A stretch of 46,326 nucleotides of DNA, from positions 655,670-701,995 of the forward strand of contig NW_003123905.1 in NCBI RefSeq assembly GCF_000003605.2. The letters are read 5' to 3'. Below, piece by piece: positions 1 through 8,920 of the stretch. The notes beneath the pieces were generated by a model that saw only the letters and a list, made by a program, of their open reading frames with translations, was not told the DNA's origin and did not search any database. Position 1 is the first letter of the stretch. Each line of letters opens with the position of its first letter. Source of the stretch: Saccoglossus kowalevskii. Lineage: Eukaryota > Hemichordata > Enteropneusta > Harrimaniidae. Made by a program: the position numbers and the translations under genes.

Positions 1-230
1 GAATTGGTCGATTGTGTGTCAGAAATATAAAATGGACAAGTTGACAGTCACATTCACGCTCTCAGTTCATTTCTTTCGTCTATCATTCTTCCGTTCTCAA
101 TTACACAGGACATCAGGCAAGTTATGGGGATAATCTTTATTTGTCTCACACCTTCTATGGGGCAATAAACAATGCAGGGTGGAAGTGAGGCACGACAAGC
201 TCGGTGTCTGCCTGATTGTAAACAACCTGG

Positions 231-371
231 CGGCTGGCGCTTATTTCAGGGTTCTTATTGACAAAACCACTCAACTCTTGGTGGCTCTTAATGGAGGGTC
301 AAATATGTAACAAATTTTCACTGAGTGGCTCTTAATTGAGGGTGGCGCTTATTTGCGGGTTTTTACGGTAC
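231..371. repeat. Dispersed repeat with internal duplication, ending in ACGGTA
   Basis: Two related half-units lie in direct order. GGCGCTTATTT plus a G/T-rich tail occurs at 236-257 and 344-365, and GTGGCTCTTAAT(G/T)GAGGGT at about 281-300 and 325-343. The block ends in TTTTTACGGTA. It lies in the intron downstream of TEAD exon 433-476. A similar terminal motif in the opposite orientation (TACCGTAAAA) opens a related-looking segment at 46219, so this is probably a dispersed element. I see nothing coding in 1-430. Confidence 0.5.
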
Positions 372-432
372 CTACAACCATTTTTTTATACATAAGGTTG
401 TAGACTAACTATTGATCATGACATGTACTTAC

Positions 433-476
433 TCTGGTGAGGCTCCTGGTTGTCCCAAAGCAGTAGGATTCCATAT
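433..476 (-). CDS. TEAD: TEAD linker exon (post-TEA, small exon)
   Basis: This 44-nt minus-strand exon is flanked by an acceptor (TTGATACTAG) at 477-480 and a consensus donor GTAAGT at 427-432. Read in phase 0 after exon 1535-1690, it encodes IWNPTALGQPGASP and ends with two bases (GA) of a split Asp/Glu codon. The vertebrate TEAD linker at this point reads FWPGMIQTGQPGSSQD before VKPF. The spacing, the W-x-P start and the GQPG core agree, and the split codon fits Asp/Glu before VKPF. The segment lies in the proline-rich linker between the DNA-binding and YAP-binding domains and has no known catalytic role. The next exon must lie to the left of the window. Confidence 0.85.
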
Positions 477-942
477 CTAGTATCAACAAAACCACAAAAT
501 TTCAATTTGGATGAATTAGTGAATACAACAGACGGTAACTGTAAGATTATGATTTTATTAACTAAAGAAGAATCGGCCTTAATGGTTGTGAAACACTATA
601 ATTTCAGTGCAGTATCTCGCGTGTTTTATGTAATTTTTGAAAACTAATAATTTCGAAACAAATTAACATACTTAAACCAGTTATATTTCGTAACTAAAAA
701 TGTATGCTAATTCACAATTTTTGAGACTGGTGAATATATCGTTTTAGTAAGCATTGAACCACAGTGACATATAGGTCAATTTTGACAGCGTTCACATCAT
801 CAGAATATGCAACTGTCATTTTCAAAGACATTGCTTAGAGCCGTATATCATAATTATGGCATCACAGAAACACTTCACCACTAGATGGCACTGTACTACT
901 AGTGGCAGTTTGACTTGATGGAAGTCATGATTACTCTATTCA
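477..942. other. Intron, no recognised element
   Basis: This is AT-rich intronic sequence between TEAD exons 433-476 and 1535-1690. A 65-codon open frame on the plus strand (450-647) overlaps the small TEAD exon in antisense and has no recognisable product. I see no repeat boundary or RNA gene here. Confidence 0.6.
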
Positions 943-1269
943 ATCCTCGGGGGCGGAGCTACGTCACAGAACGTTCCATGTTGCTAAAACGTGCACCACT
1001 GTACCATGCATTTCTATGAGCTCCGTGCGCGCTGCTGTGGAACACCGGTCGAGCCGGTGAAAATTCGAGAAAACAACACAAACTCAACTTTGAAGTAATC
1101 CTGAACAATCAAATTTATATATGTTACACATGCAGGGCTAATCTTGTTACACTGTTCAGGGGATTCTCAACAACAATCCCAAAGTACCGTTTTCCACAAG
1201 TTTTTGGCCTTTGTTTTCACCGTGATGGTTGCCAAGCGGTGAAAATGCCCGGATGTCCGCCCCGAGGAT
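943..1269. mobile_element. GC-rich element with terminal inverted repeats
   Basis: The left end reads ATCCTCGGGGGCGGA (943-957) and the right end TCCGCCCCGAGGAT (1256-1269). These are reverse complements apart from one extra G. The 327-bp interior is much richer in CpG than the surrounding intron and contains a hairpin, CACCGG-TCGAG-CCGGTG, near 1040. The size, inverted ends and lack of coding capacity fit a miniature non-autonomous DNA transposon (MITE). I could not define a target-site duplication, so the exact edges and superfamily are open. Confidence 0.5.
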
Positions 1270-1534
1270 AGTACTGCATTTTTCACTATCACAAGATCAT
1301 ACTAAATTATAAAATTGATGCAAGTAATGGTATTCAACACTATATGCCTTTCTTTGTTGTTTCATATTTCTGTGATTTAAATCTGAGAATAATATAAAGT
1401 CTCGACCAGCTACGAGAAAGTCAATTTCTGATCCTAATCTCTCAAAATGCCTAAAGACCATGAAAAGTGGTCCATTTAGAAAAACTAAACAATAACTCTT
1501 CCTATTATTAAAACTGAAGTAGAACGAGTCTTAC

Positions 1535-1690
1535 CGGGGCTCCAGGGTAGGAACTTCTCAACTGTGGAGCATTGATTCCAAGACCAGTCAGATTATTTGC
1601 TGCCTTGTTGTGTATAGCACTTGCAGAGACAATCTGCGCCGATGACATAGCCGCCATGCTCTGCAACGCTTTGTCCTTCGTCGCTTGATC
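1535..1690 (-). CDS. TEAD: TEAD exon following the TEA domain
   Basis: This 156-nt exon (52 codons, phase 0 at both ends) has acceptor TTTACAG and donor CCG|GTAAGA. It encodes DQATKDKALQSMAAMSSAQI, then VSASAIHNKA and a Gly/Asn/Pro-containing tail ending SSYPGAP. The first part matches the conserved block of TEAD proteins directly after the TEA domain (DQTAKDKALQHMAAMSSAQIV in vertebrates, with SAxAIHNK next). The ending PGAP matches the vertebrate exon end before the FWPGM exon. It extends the DNA-binding domain and starts the linker. The phase-0 acceptor accepts either helix-3 exon without a frame change. Confidence 0.97.
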
Positions 1691-2754
1691 CTGTAAACAA
1701 GTAAATCCCTGATGAAAACGTTACTCGTCATGCTGTGAAATGGTTTATTTTTTTTTATCAAAGATGGAAGCGACTACTTAAATGCTAAAAAATTCAAATA
1801 CATATTTTTTATATTTTCCTAAATGAAATTATTATCAAATAGACAAACAGCAAACAAAAAGTAGGTACTTAAACTTGTTTCCATGGAAACAATGACTTTG
1901 GGATGTTTCCATATCATAAATGCTTTATCAGGTAGCAATTTTGAATAGAAAAGCAAAATGTGTGCAATTGAGATTCATAATATTTTAAGTATTCCATGTC
2001 TTTTTTTCCCCAGACTTTCAAATAGCCAGTTACAGAGAACAAACTAGCATGATTTCAGAAAATTCCAGTTATCAAAAGTGATAGCAACGTCCATCTTTAA
2101 TATATAATTACATGATATTTTTTTTTGCAGAGACAATGCTACGCCAAAAGCTGCCATCAAGCAAAGTTAGCTTTGTGCTCATCATGGAACTATGCTGCGT
2201 CCCCACTACTCAGTGAATGGAATCACCATGCATTATCAATGAGACATACCATTTGGGTAGCAGGGGAGCAAGTCTTAAAAAATCTATTTTATTTTAACAC
2301 AAATATAGGCGAGAAGGGCTGTCATAAATAAGAACGCTAAACCGAGGTGAAAATTTCACTTAGTTGTTTTTGCTTGATTTTAATAATGTTGATAATTTTT
2401 AATCTAGGTGAATTTACGCAATTTTAAAAACAAGAATTAGAACTGCCCAATAGATCTCATATAGAAAATTACACCCCTTGGCAACGAAGTAAATTGGTTG
2501 AAGTAAATTGTGATGGAAACTAGTTTAAAAGTAGGGTTTAGCTAAATATTCAATGCATCAATGAGAAATGAGGATTGTTGTCAGAACGCTCAAATTTGAA
2601 ACCCATGATAAACAACACACAATGCATCAAATCAAATTTTATTATTTCCCCAGTTAGATCTCACTCTAATGAACACAGTGAATTAAAGCATAATCATACA
2701 CAGACTTGTTTTGTTTTTCTTTCTTAGATTTATTTTCTTAATAAAATTGTATTT
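1691..2754. other. Intron, no recognised element except an X-box-like palindrome
   Basis: AT-rich intron downstream of the alternative exon pair. GTTTCCATGGAAAC at 1877-1890 is a perfect palindrome close to the RFX X-box consensus. Two further short open frames (2125-2331 plus, 2683-2886 minus) have no recognisable product. I see no RNA gene or clear transposon. Confidence 0.6.
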
Positions 2755-2784
2755 GGGTGAGGGTGGGGTGGCGGTGAGGGTGGG
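2755..2784 (+). other. G-quadruplex candidate
   Basis: The plus strand carries GGG-TGA-GGG-T-GGGG, then TGGCGGTGA, then GGG-T-GGG: five runs of three or more G with loops of 1-9 nt. This fits the usual G4 pattern. TEAD is transcribed from the minus strand, so the G-rich strand is the template and the pre-mRNA would carry the C-rich complement. The site lies in the intron just downstream of the alternative exon pair. Confidence 0.55.
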
Positions 2785-3339
2785 TTGGTTGTCCAGAAGG
2801 AAGGGGGGTGAAGTGCAATGCATGATACAATGACTATTTATGGCTACAGAGAACTTTCTATGAGAAGCTATATGGAAGTAAAGCATGGAATGTTGTTGCT
2901 ATGGCTACTTGCATCTAATGATGAGGACAGTAGAAAAACACTCTGTGGTCTGCCAATTCCTCCCTCATGTAATTCCATGGTAACCAACTATTGTACCTCC
3001 TCACAGTATCGACTATTTTGTCTAAATATTTCAAGATAAGGACGCACAAACGAAATGGCGAAAATCTTGTCTCTTTTCAAAAATATGCAAAATTACAGAA
3101 AATACTAGCGGTAATTTCCAGATTAAAAAATAGGTAAATATTACAATCTGCATGCCCGATTCAGGATTATTTTAAAATATTTGTCAAAATTGTTATTTGT
3201 GTTTTAACTATGCAGAACCATGGAGACAATGGTGCTACTCAGAATCAATTTTATACACATCTATTATTTTTTCAGAAAGGCAGACCACAGAAGTATGATT
3301 TTGAACAATATTTTTTTTCTCATCAGGTAGATGACCTAC

Positions 3340-3402
3340 CTTGATCTTTGAGGCCAACTCGCGTGATTTACGTTTCGCAAGGACCTGAATATGACTGGAT
3401 AC
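3340..3402 (-). CDS. TEAD: TEAD alternative helix-3 exon, downstream copy (Ser version)
   Basis: A 63-nt, phase-0 exon with acceptor TTGCTACAG and donor AAG|GTAGGT. It encodes VSSHIQVLAKRKSRELASKI plus K, the third helix of the TEA domain, which contacts the DNA major groove (the conserved SSHIQ core). It can replace exon 3470-3532 without a frame shift: both join ...RTRKQ upstream and DQATKDK downstream. By hand, 41 of 63 nucleotides and 16 of 21 residues match the upstream copy. This copy keeps Ser at predicted residue 99, aligned with mammalian TEAD1 Ser102 in an RRKS PKA motif (here KRKS). Splice sites, conserved codons and an intact frame argue against a pseudo-exon. Mutually exclusive use is inferred, not shown. 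Confidence 0.94.
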
Positions 3403-3469
3403 CTGTAGCAACAAATTAAAGGGGCAACCATCACTATAAAAACACAACCAGTAATGACTGCATGCCTAC
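3403..3469 (-). other. TEAD: 67-nt intron separating the two alternative TEAD exons
   Basis: Read on the minus strand, it runs from GTAGGCATG to a weak pyrimidine tract and GTTGCTACAG. Every other TEAD intron in the window exceeds 1 kb, so this spacing is exceptional. Very short spacing between tandem duplicated exons is one known way to hinder splicing of one to the other. If both exons were joined, the frame would survive but helix 3 would be duplicated. Confidence 0.85.
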
Positions 3470-3532
3470 CTTGCATTTTGATTGTATTTCACGAGCTTTT
3501 CTCCGTGCTAGAACCTGAATGTGACTGGAAAC
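3470..3532 (-). CDS. TEAD: TEAD alternative helix-3 exon, upstream copy (Ala version)
   Basis: A 63-nt, phase-0 exon with acceptor ACTATCGCAG and donor AAG|GTAGGC. It encodes VSSHIQVLARRKAREIQSKC plus K, the recognition helix and end of the TEA domain. The VSSHIQVLARRK core is identical to that of vertebrate and fly TEAD proteins, so this is a functional-looking DNA-binding exon. The residue aligned with mammalian TEAD1 Ser102 is Ala here, so the reported PKA acceptor site is absent. The terminal KCK introduces a cysteine where the downstream copy has KIK. Its donor has the same GTAGG core as the downstream copy, unlike the GTAAG donors of the other coding exons. Confidence 0.95.
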
Positions 3533-4221
3533 CTGCGATAGTAACGACAAAATTGTAATATCCCCGGTTACGTTCCCACCATGTGTACATTGGGGTCTCT
3601 GAACAGACAGTGCAATATATTACCCATGATCCTCTCTGATTTGTAAAGCACTTGTTTGATGAAATTGGGATATAAAAATTATGATTTTTTTTCTCAATTA
3701 CCACAAGTTTGTGTTATGAAAATGTAAATGAAAAAAAAAATGTCATTAAAATGACAAATTTTAAGCCATAAATATACTTCCAAAAAACTTACATGGGACA
3801 TACATGTAAACTGAATGCAAAATTTTTTTAAATTTAATTTCTAAGTTTGCAGATGACAAATCACACATCAGAGAGTATTATGGGTAATGTTTTTGATTTA
3901 TTAACAGACGAATAATTTTAATGTGTTCACTCGTCACGTAAACAAATCCACGAGTGCAAACTTCACAACTTGTACAGATTTTAGTGGAAAACTATAAAAC
4001 AACTCTGTTTTCGTTAAACACAGGTTTCAACTCACAGATGAGGAAAACAAATTGTTATGGACAGTAAGATTAACACCTTGGTGCTGTTTTAACTGTCCAT
4101 AACACACATCAAGTAGAATATGCTGAAGAGGTACAGCACAGGTTTCATGCAATCTGTTAGTACATGCATGGTTAGCCGATCAAAAAATACAGGGGGCATG
4201 TTCATGAGTATTTTTATCTGC
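3533..4221. other. Intron upstream of the alternative exon pair
   Basis: This intron sequence would hold elements controlling the choice between the two helix-3 exons. It is AT-rich, with several poly-A/poly-T runs and no recognised transposon. The short open frames here (for example 3489-3704 minus, which reads through the Ala exon) are not genes. Confidence 0.5.
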
Positions 4222-4257
4222 GGGGTAGGGGTGGGGGACAGGGGTTGCTGGTGGGGG
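4222..4257 (+). other. G-quadruplex candidate
   Basis: GGGG-TA-GGGG-T-GGGGG-ACA-GGGG, then TTGCTGGT and GGGGG: five runs of four or five G with short loops on the plus strand. This is the stronger of the two G4 candidates near the alternative exons. The G-rich strand is the template strand for TEAD, so any effect would be on template DNA or via the C-rich RNA. Confidence 0.6.
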
Positions 4258-5800
<1,543 letters not shown>

Positions 5801-5802
5801 AA

Positions 5803-6114
5803 ATGGAACAAATCTGAGAGATCTACCTGAGGTCTCTATATGTATAGTATCAAAACAACTGGACTTGCTGTTTTTAACAAGTTGAAAATATCACTTTTTA
5901 CCAAAAATGACAAAAATATTCACCAAAATTAGAGATACCATCACGAAATGAACAAATCTAAGAGAGGTCTGCCCAAGGTACATATACACCAAGTATCAAA
6001 GCAACAAGAATTGTAATTTTCAAGATAAAGTTGAAAAAGTTGGCACAGACGATGGACGTCAACGAACAATCATTCATATGATAAGCTCCGCTCCACAAAG
6101 TCGACAACGGAGCT
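5803..6114. repeat. Two-unit diverged tandem repeat ending in an AGCTCCG hairpin
   Basis: Two diverged units of about 145 bp begin near 5803 and 5948 with AACAAATCT(G/A)AGAGA and continue through GTATCAAA(A/G)CAAC and AAGTTGAAAA. The right end is AGCTCCG (6084-6090), then CGGAGCT (6108-6114), forming a stem-loop. This looks like part of a dispersed element rather than unique intron sequence. The family is not identified. Confidence 0.45.
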
Positions 6115-6194
6115 AAAAATGCAATGTATCAAGGGAAAGTACAAGAATATTTTCAGAATTCACAAGTAGACATATGAAATAAGAAAGCATGTAA

Positions 6195-6350
6195 ATTTTA
6201 TAATTGACGACTCCTTGAGAAACAAATCTTCCAGAATGCGCGAAAGAGGGGTTTCAAACATCTGTCGCAAAACTTTAATGATTTGATTCGGAACATGAAT
6301 TTATTTTCGTTTGTCTCGTTTGTTTACATTTGATTTCATGCTTCATGCAG
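6195..6350. repeat. Dispersed repeat, copy 1 (left flank of the 60-bp minisatellite)
   Basis: Segments such as CATCTGTCGCAAAACTTTAA, GATTTGATTC and TTTGATTTCATGC occur in the same order at about 35720-35995 in more CpG-rich form. Both copies reach a GCAGTGAAC or CGCAGTGAAC motif at their right end. Copy 1 runs straight into the minisatellite at that motif, while copy 2 does not. The family is unidentified and non-coding. Confidence 0.5.
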
Positions 6351-6925
6351 GATATTGCAGTGAACAGGATTATCAGAGTACAGTATTTGTTTTATCAGTA
6401 GCGCATGCAGGATATTGCAGTGAACAGGATTATCAGAGTACAGTATTTGTTTTATTAGTAGCGCATGCAGGATATCGCAGTGAACAGGATTATCAGAGTA
6501 CAGTATTTGTTTTATCAGTAGCGCATGCAGGATATGGCAGTGAACAGGATTATCAGAGTACAGTATTTGTTTTATTAGTAGCGCATGCAGGATATCGCAG
6601 TGAACAGGATTATCAGAGTACAGTATTTGTTTTATCAGTAGCGCATGCAGGATATGGCAGTGAACAGGATTATCAGAGTACAGTATTTGTTTTATCAGTA
6701 GTGAACAGGATTATCAGAGTACAGTATTTGTTTTATCAGTAGCGCATGCAGGATATCGCAGTGAACAGGATTATCAGAGTACAGTATTTGTTTTATCAGT
6801 AGCGCATGCAGGATATCGCAGTGAGCAGGATTATCAGAGTACAGTATTTGTTTTATCAGTAGTGCATGCAAGATATCGCAGTGAACAGGATTATCAGAGT
6901 ACAGTATTTGTTTTATCAGTAGTGC
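6344..6925. repeat. 60-bp minisatellite, about 10 units
   Basis: The core GTGAACAGGATTATCAGAGT recurs ten times, mostly exactly 60 bp apart, with one unit truncated near 6695-6740. Variants alternate: GATAT(C)GCAG with TTATCAGTA, then GATAT(G)GCAG with TTATTAGTA, giving a 120-bp dimer period in units 3-6. Because 60 is divisible by 3, the array is open in one frame on each strand (6311-6742 plus, 6695-7018 minus). The resulting 20-residue repeats are a by-product and not a credible protein. Low divergence points to recent expansion or ongoing homogenisation. Confidence 0.9.
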
Positions 6926-7249
6926 ATTCGTAAATGATAACGCAAGTTTACTGTCAAAATAAACCCAGCATACAAAACATGTAATATGTGCACTTTTATT
7001 AAAGCAAATACTGCACACAGTTTTCAGAGCCGGAGGTCATCTCCAATCAAACAATAGTACACTCGTTAATTGAATACGACAGATTCTTAATAGCAGCTGT
7101 ACGTGGTGATAATGGAGGGCAAGTTACAAAGTGGTGAGCACCCCGAGGCAGTATCACAATCCATTAACACACTTTCACAGTCTTTAATAATTAACAATTA
7201 TGGATAAAAGATATAGACAGGTAACACAAGATGTAATGCTACTTTTTTT
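6926..7249. other. Intron, nothing recognised
   Basis: Single-copy-looking AT-rich sequence between the two tandem arrays. No coding or RNA signal was seen. Confidence 0.5.
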
Positions 7250-7515
7250 TTGGATCATTTAGGTGAATAGAAAACAGGCCATAGACCACTTAGGTGAGTA
7301 AAAAAAAAAACCACAGACCACTTAGGTGAATGAAAAAAGACCATAGACCACTCAAGTGAATGGAAAAAAACGGGCCACAGACCACTCAGGTGAATGGCAA
7401 AACAGGCCATAGAACACCTTGATAAATGGAAAAAAATAGGCAATCAAATAGTAACTAGTATGCGAATGCAAAAACGTGCCACAGACCACTCAGGTGAATG
7501 TAAAAACTGGCCATG
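7250..7515. repeat. Degenerate tandem repeat, about 35 bp, roughly seven units
   Basis: The unit is approximately CAGGCCATAGACCACTTAGG followed by TGAATGGAAAAAA. Length varies because of the poly-A tract, and the array is interrupted near 7420-7475. A minus-strand open frame (7255-7443) arises from the repeat and is not a gene. The units are clearly diverged, so this array is older than the 60-bp one. Confidence 0.75.
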
Positions 7516-8697
7516 GACAAGAAATTAATCTACAAAACTGCAATGCAAGACTTAAACGTACTAAATTTCAAAAAGCACCAAGATTCAAAAGCAGCAATTT
7601 TCAAGAAACTCAAGATAGTGATTACCCTTGAATTGGTTACCACAGCAACCAATTGCCATCACTCCCAGAGAGAATCTTACAGAAAAAGGATAAAACGCGC
7701 AAGAAAAAAACCACATAAAGCAAGATGTTACCATGGAAACAGCCAGCTCCTCTTCAAATTGATGTAATGAGCATGACTTCAGGTCAGGTTGGCTGTAGCA
7801 CCAAATAAGAAGGACAATAGAGTGCAAGACACAGAACACAATCAGGATGCTAGAAACGGAAATCGGTATTTTTGATTTTTGATTAAAGTGCTCCCCACAT
7901 GCAGGTATGGAAGTCACAGAGATGAAAGGAAAGGAGAAATAGTCGATTGCCGCCGTGGAGTGATAACATCACATATATTAGGATGCTGATTATACGATAA
8001 ATTAGCCAATAAATAGTGCACATAATCTCTTCTCAATAGGTCATCCCTGTTGCTTAAAAACTATAAACAGAATATTTGTCTACAGAGGCTCTCAATGAAT
8101 TTTTCAGAGATAAACGCACTGGTATCGTGTACACATCTGCCTTACGTGTTATTTTACGCTGTTATACAAAGAAGAAAAAAAGGTGCAAAAGAAAAACAGA
8201 TGTGAACAAGTTACTAAAGAGACTTAAGTGTGGCTGAGCTTAAGCCACCTTGAAAGGAAGAAAAAGCGGTGACCATTCACAGTGGGTGTTGCAAATGCAT
8301 TGATGCTCTGAATTTGAGTGCCACAGTCAATTGAATTTATGTTCATCATATTTAAAAATAAAAAAATAAAAAAAATACCCTCAATGCGTGTCAAATTTCA
8401 AGGCAGTTTAAGTTATTCATATTAGCATGTATATATTGTTAAACTCAAAATATGATAGAGATTACGAAATATATTTATATAATTATAACATTTTGCGTGG
8501 CTCAATTAAAAATGCATACAAAGAAACGCATGTTCAATTGTATCATTGCCCATGTACAATCCAGTACCATTGTGTGCATTACCTAGCGGCCACCACGTTA
8601 ACGCCTCTTGAGCGCAAGATTACAATATCCTTATCTTGTCAATTACCACGCACAACTTACACAGGTGTAATTTTGTCAAGTGAGAACATGGTATGGC
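7516..8697. other. Intron with two X-box-like motifs
   Basis: GTTACCACAGCAAC (7636-7649) and GTTACCATGGAAAC (7727-7740) each fit the RFX X-box pattern GTNRCC-NN-RGNAAC fairly well, 91 bp apart. Overlapping open frames of 84 and 110 codons occur here on opposite strands, with no recognisable domain. Nothing else was recognised. Confidence 0.45.
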
Positions 8698-8920
8698 TTA
8701 ACCATTTCACGACTAGACACTTTCACACTATTTTTTTTTTGCACTTTTTTTTTATATTCTTCAATATTTCTGGAAATGAACTATAATTTTGGAGCCAACA
8801 GGCAAAATTTGGGTAAATTTTCAGTTTTTACTCAAAAATTGTTGCTATTTTTTGAAGGAAAGTGCAGACTATAAGTAGATTTTGTGATGAAAAGAGGGAA
8901 TTGGTTGTGAAAAGGTTAAA
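8698..8920. mobile_element. TTAA-ended MITE, family A, copy 1
   Basis: The ends are TTAACCATTTCACGACTAG on the left and GTTGTGAAAAGGTTAA on the right, which are near reverse complements. The interior shares with the copies at 37.9, 41.3 and 41.8 kb the blocks GTGCAGACTATA, GAGTAAAAACTGAAAA or its complement, TTGGAGCCAA and CAATATTTCTGGAAATGAA. It has no coding capacity. The TTAA at both ends is compatible with TTAA-targeting transposases, but this is inference. Confidence 0.75.

Noticed and set aside
6311-7018. Repeat proteins of 143 and 107 residues on opposite strands
   Set aside because: They arise because the minisatellite period (60 bp) is a multiple of three. Both strands are open and there is no unique domain.
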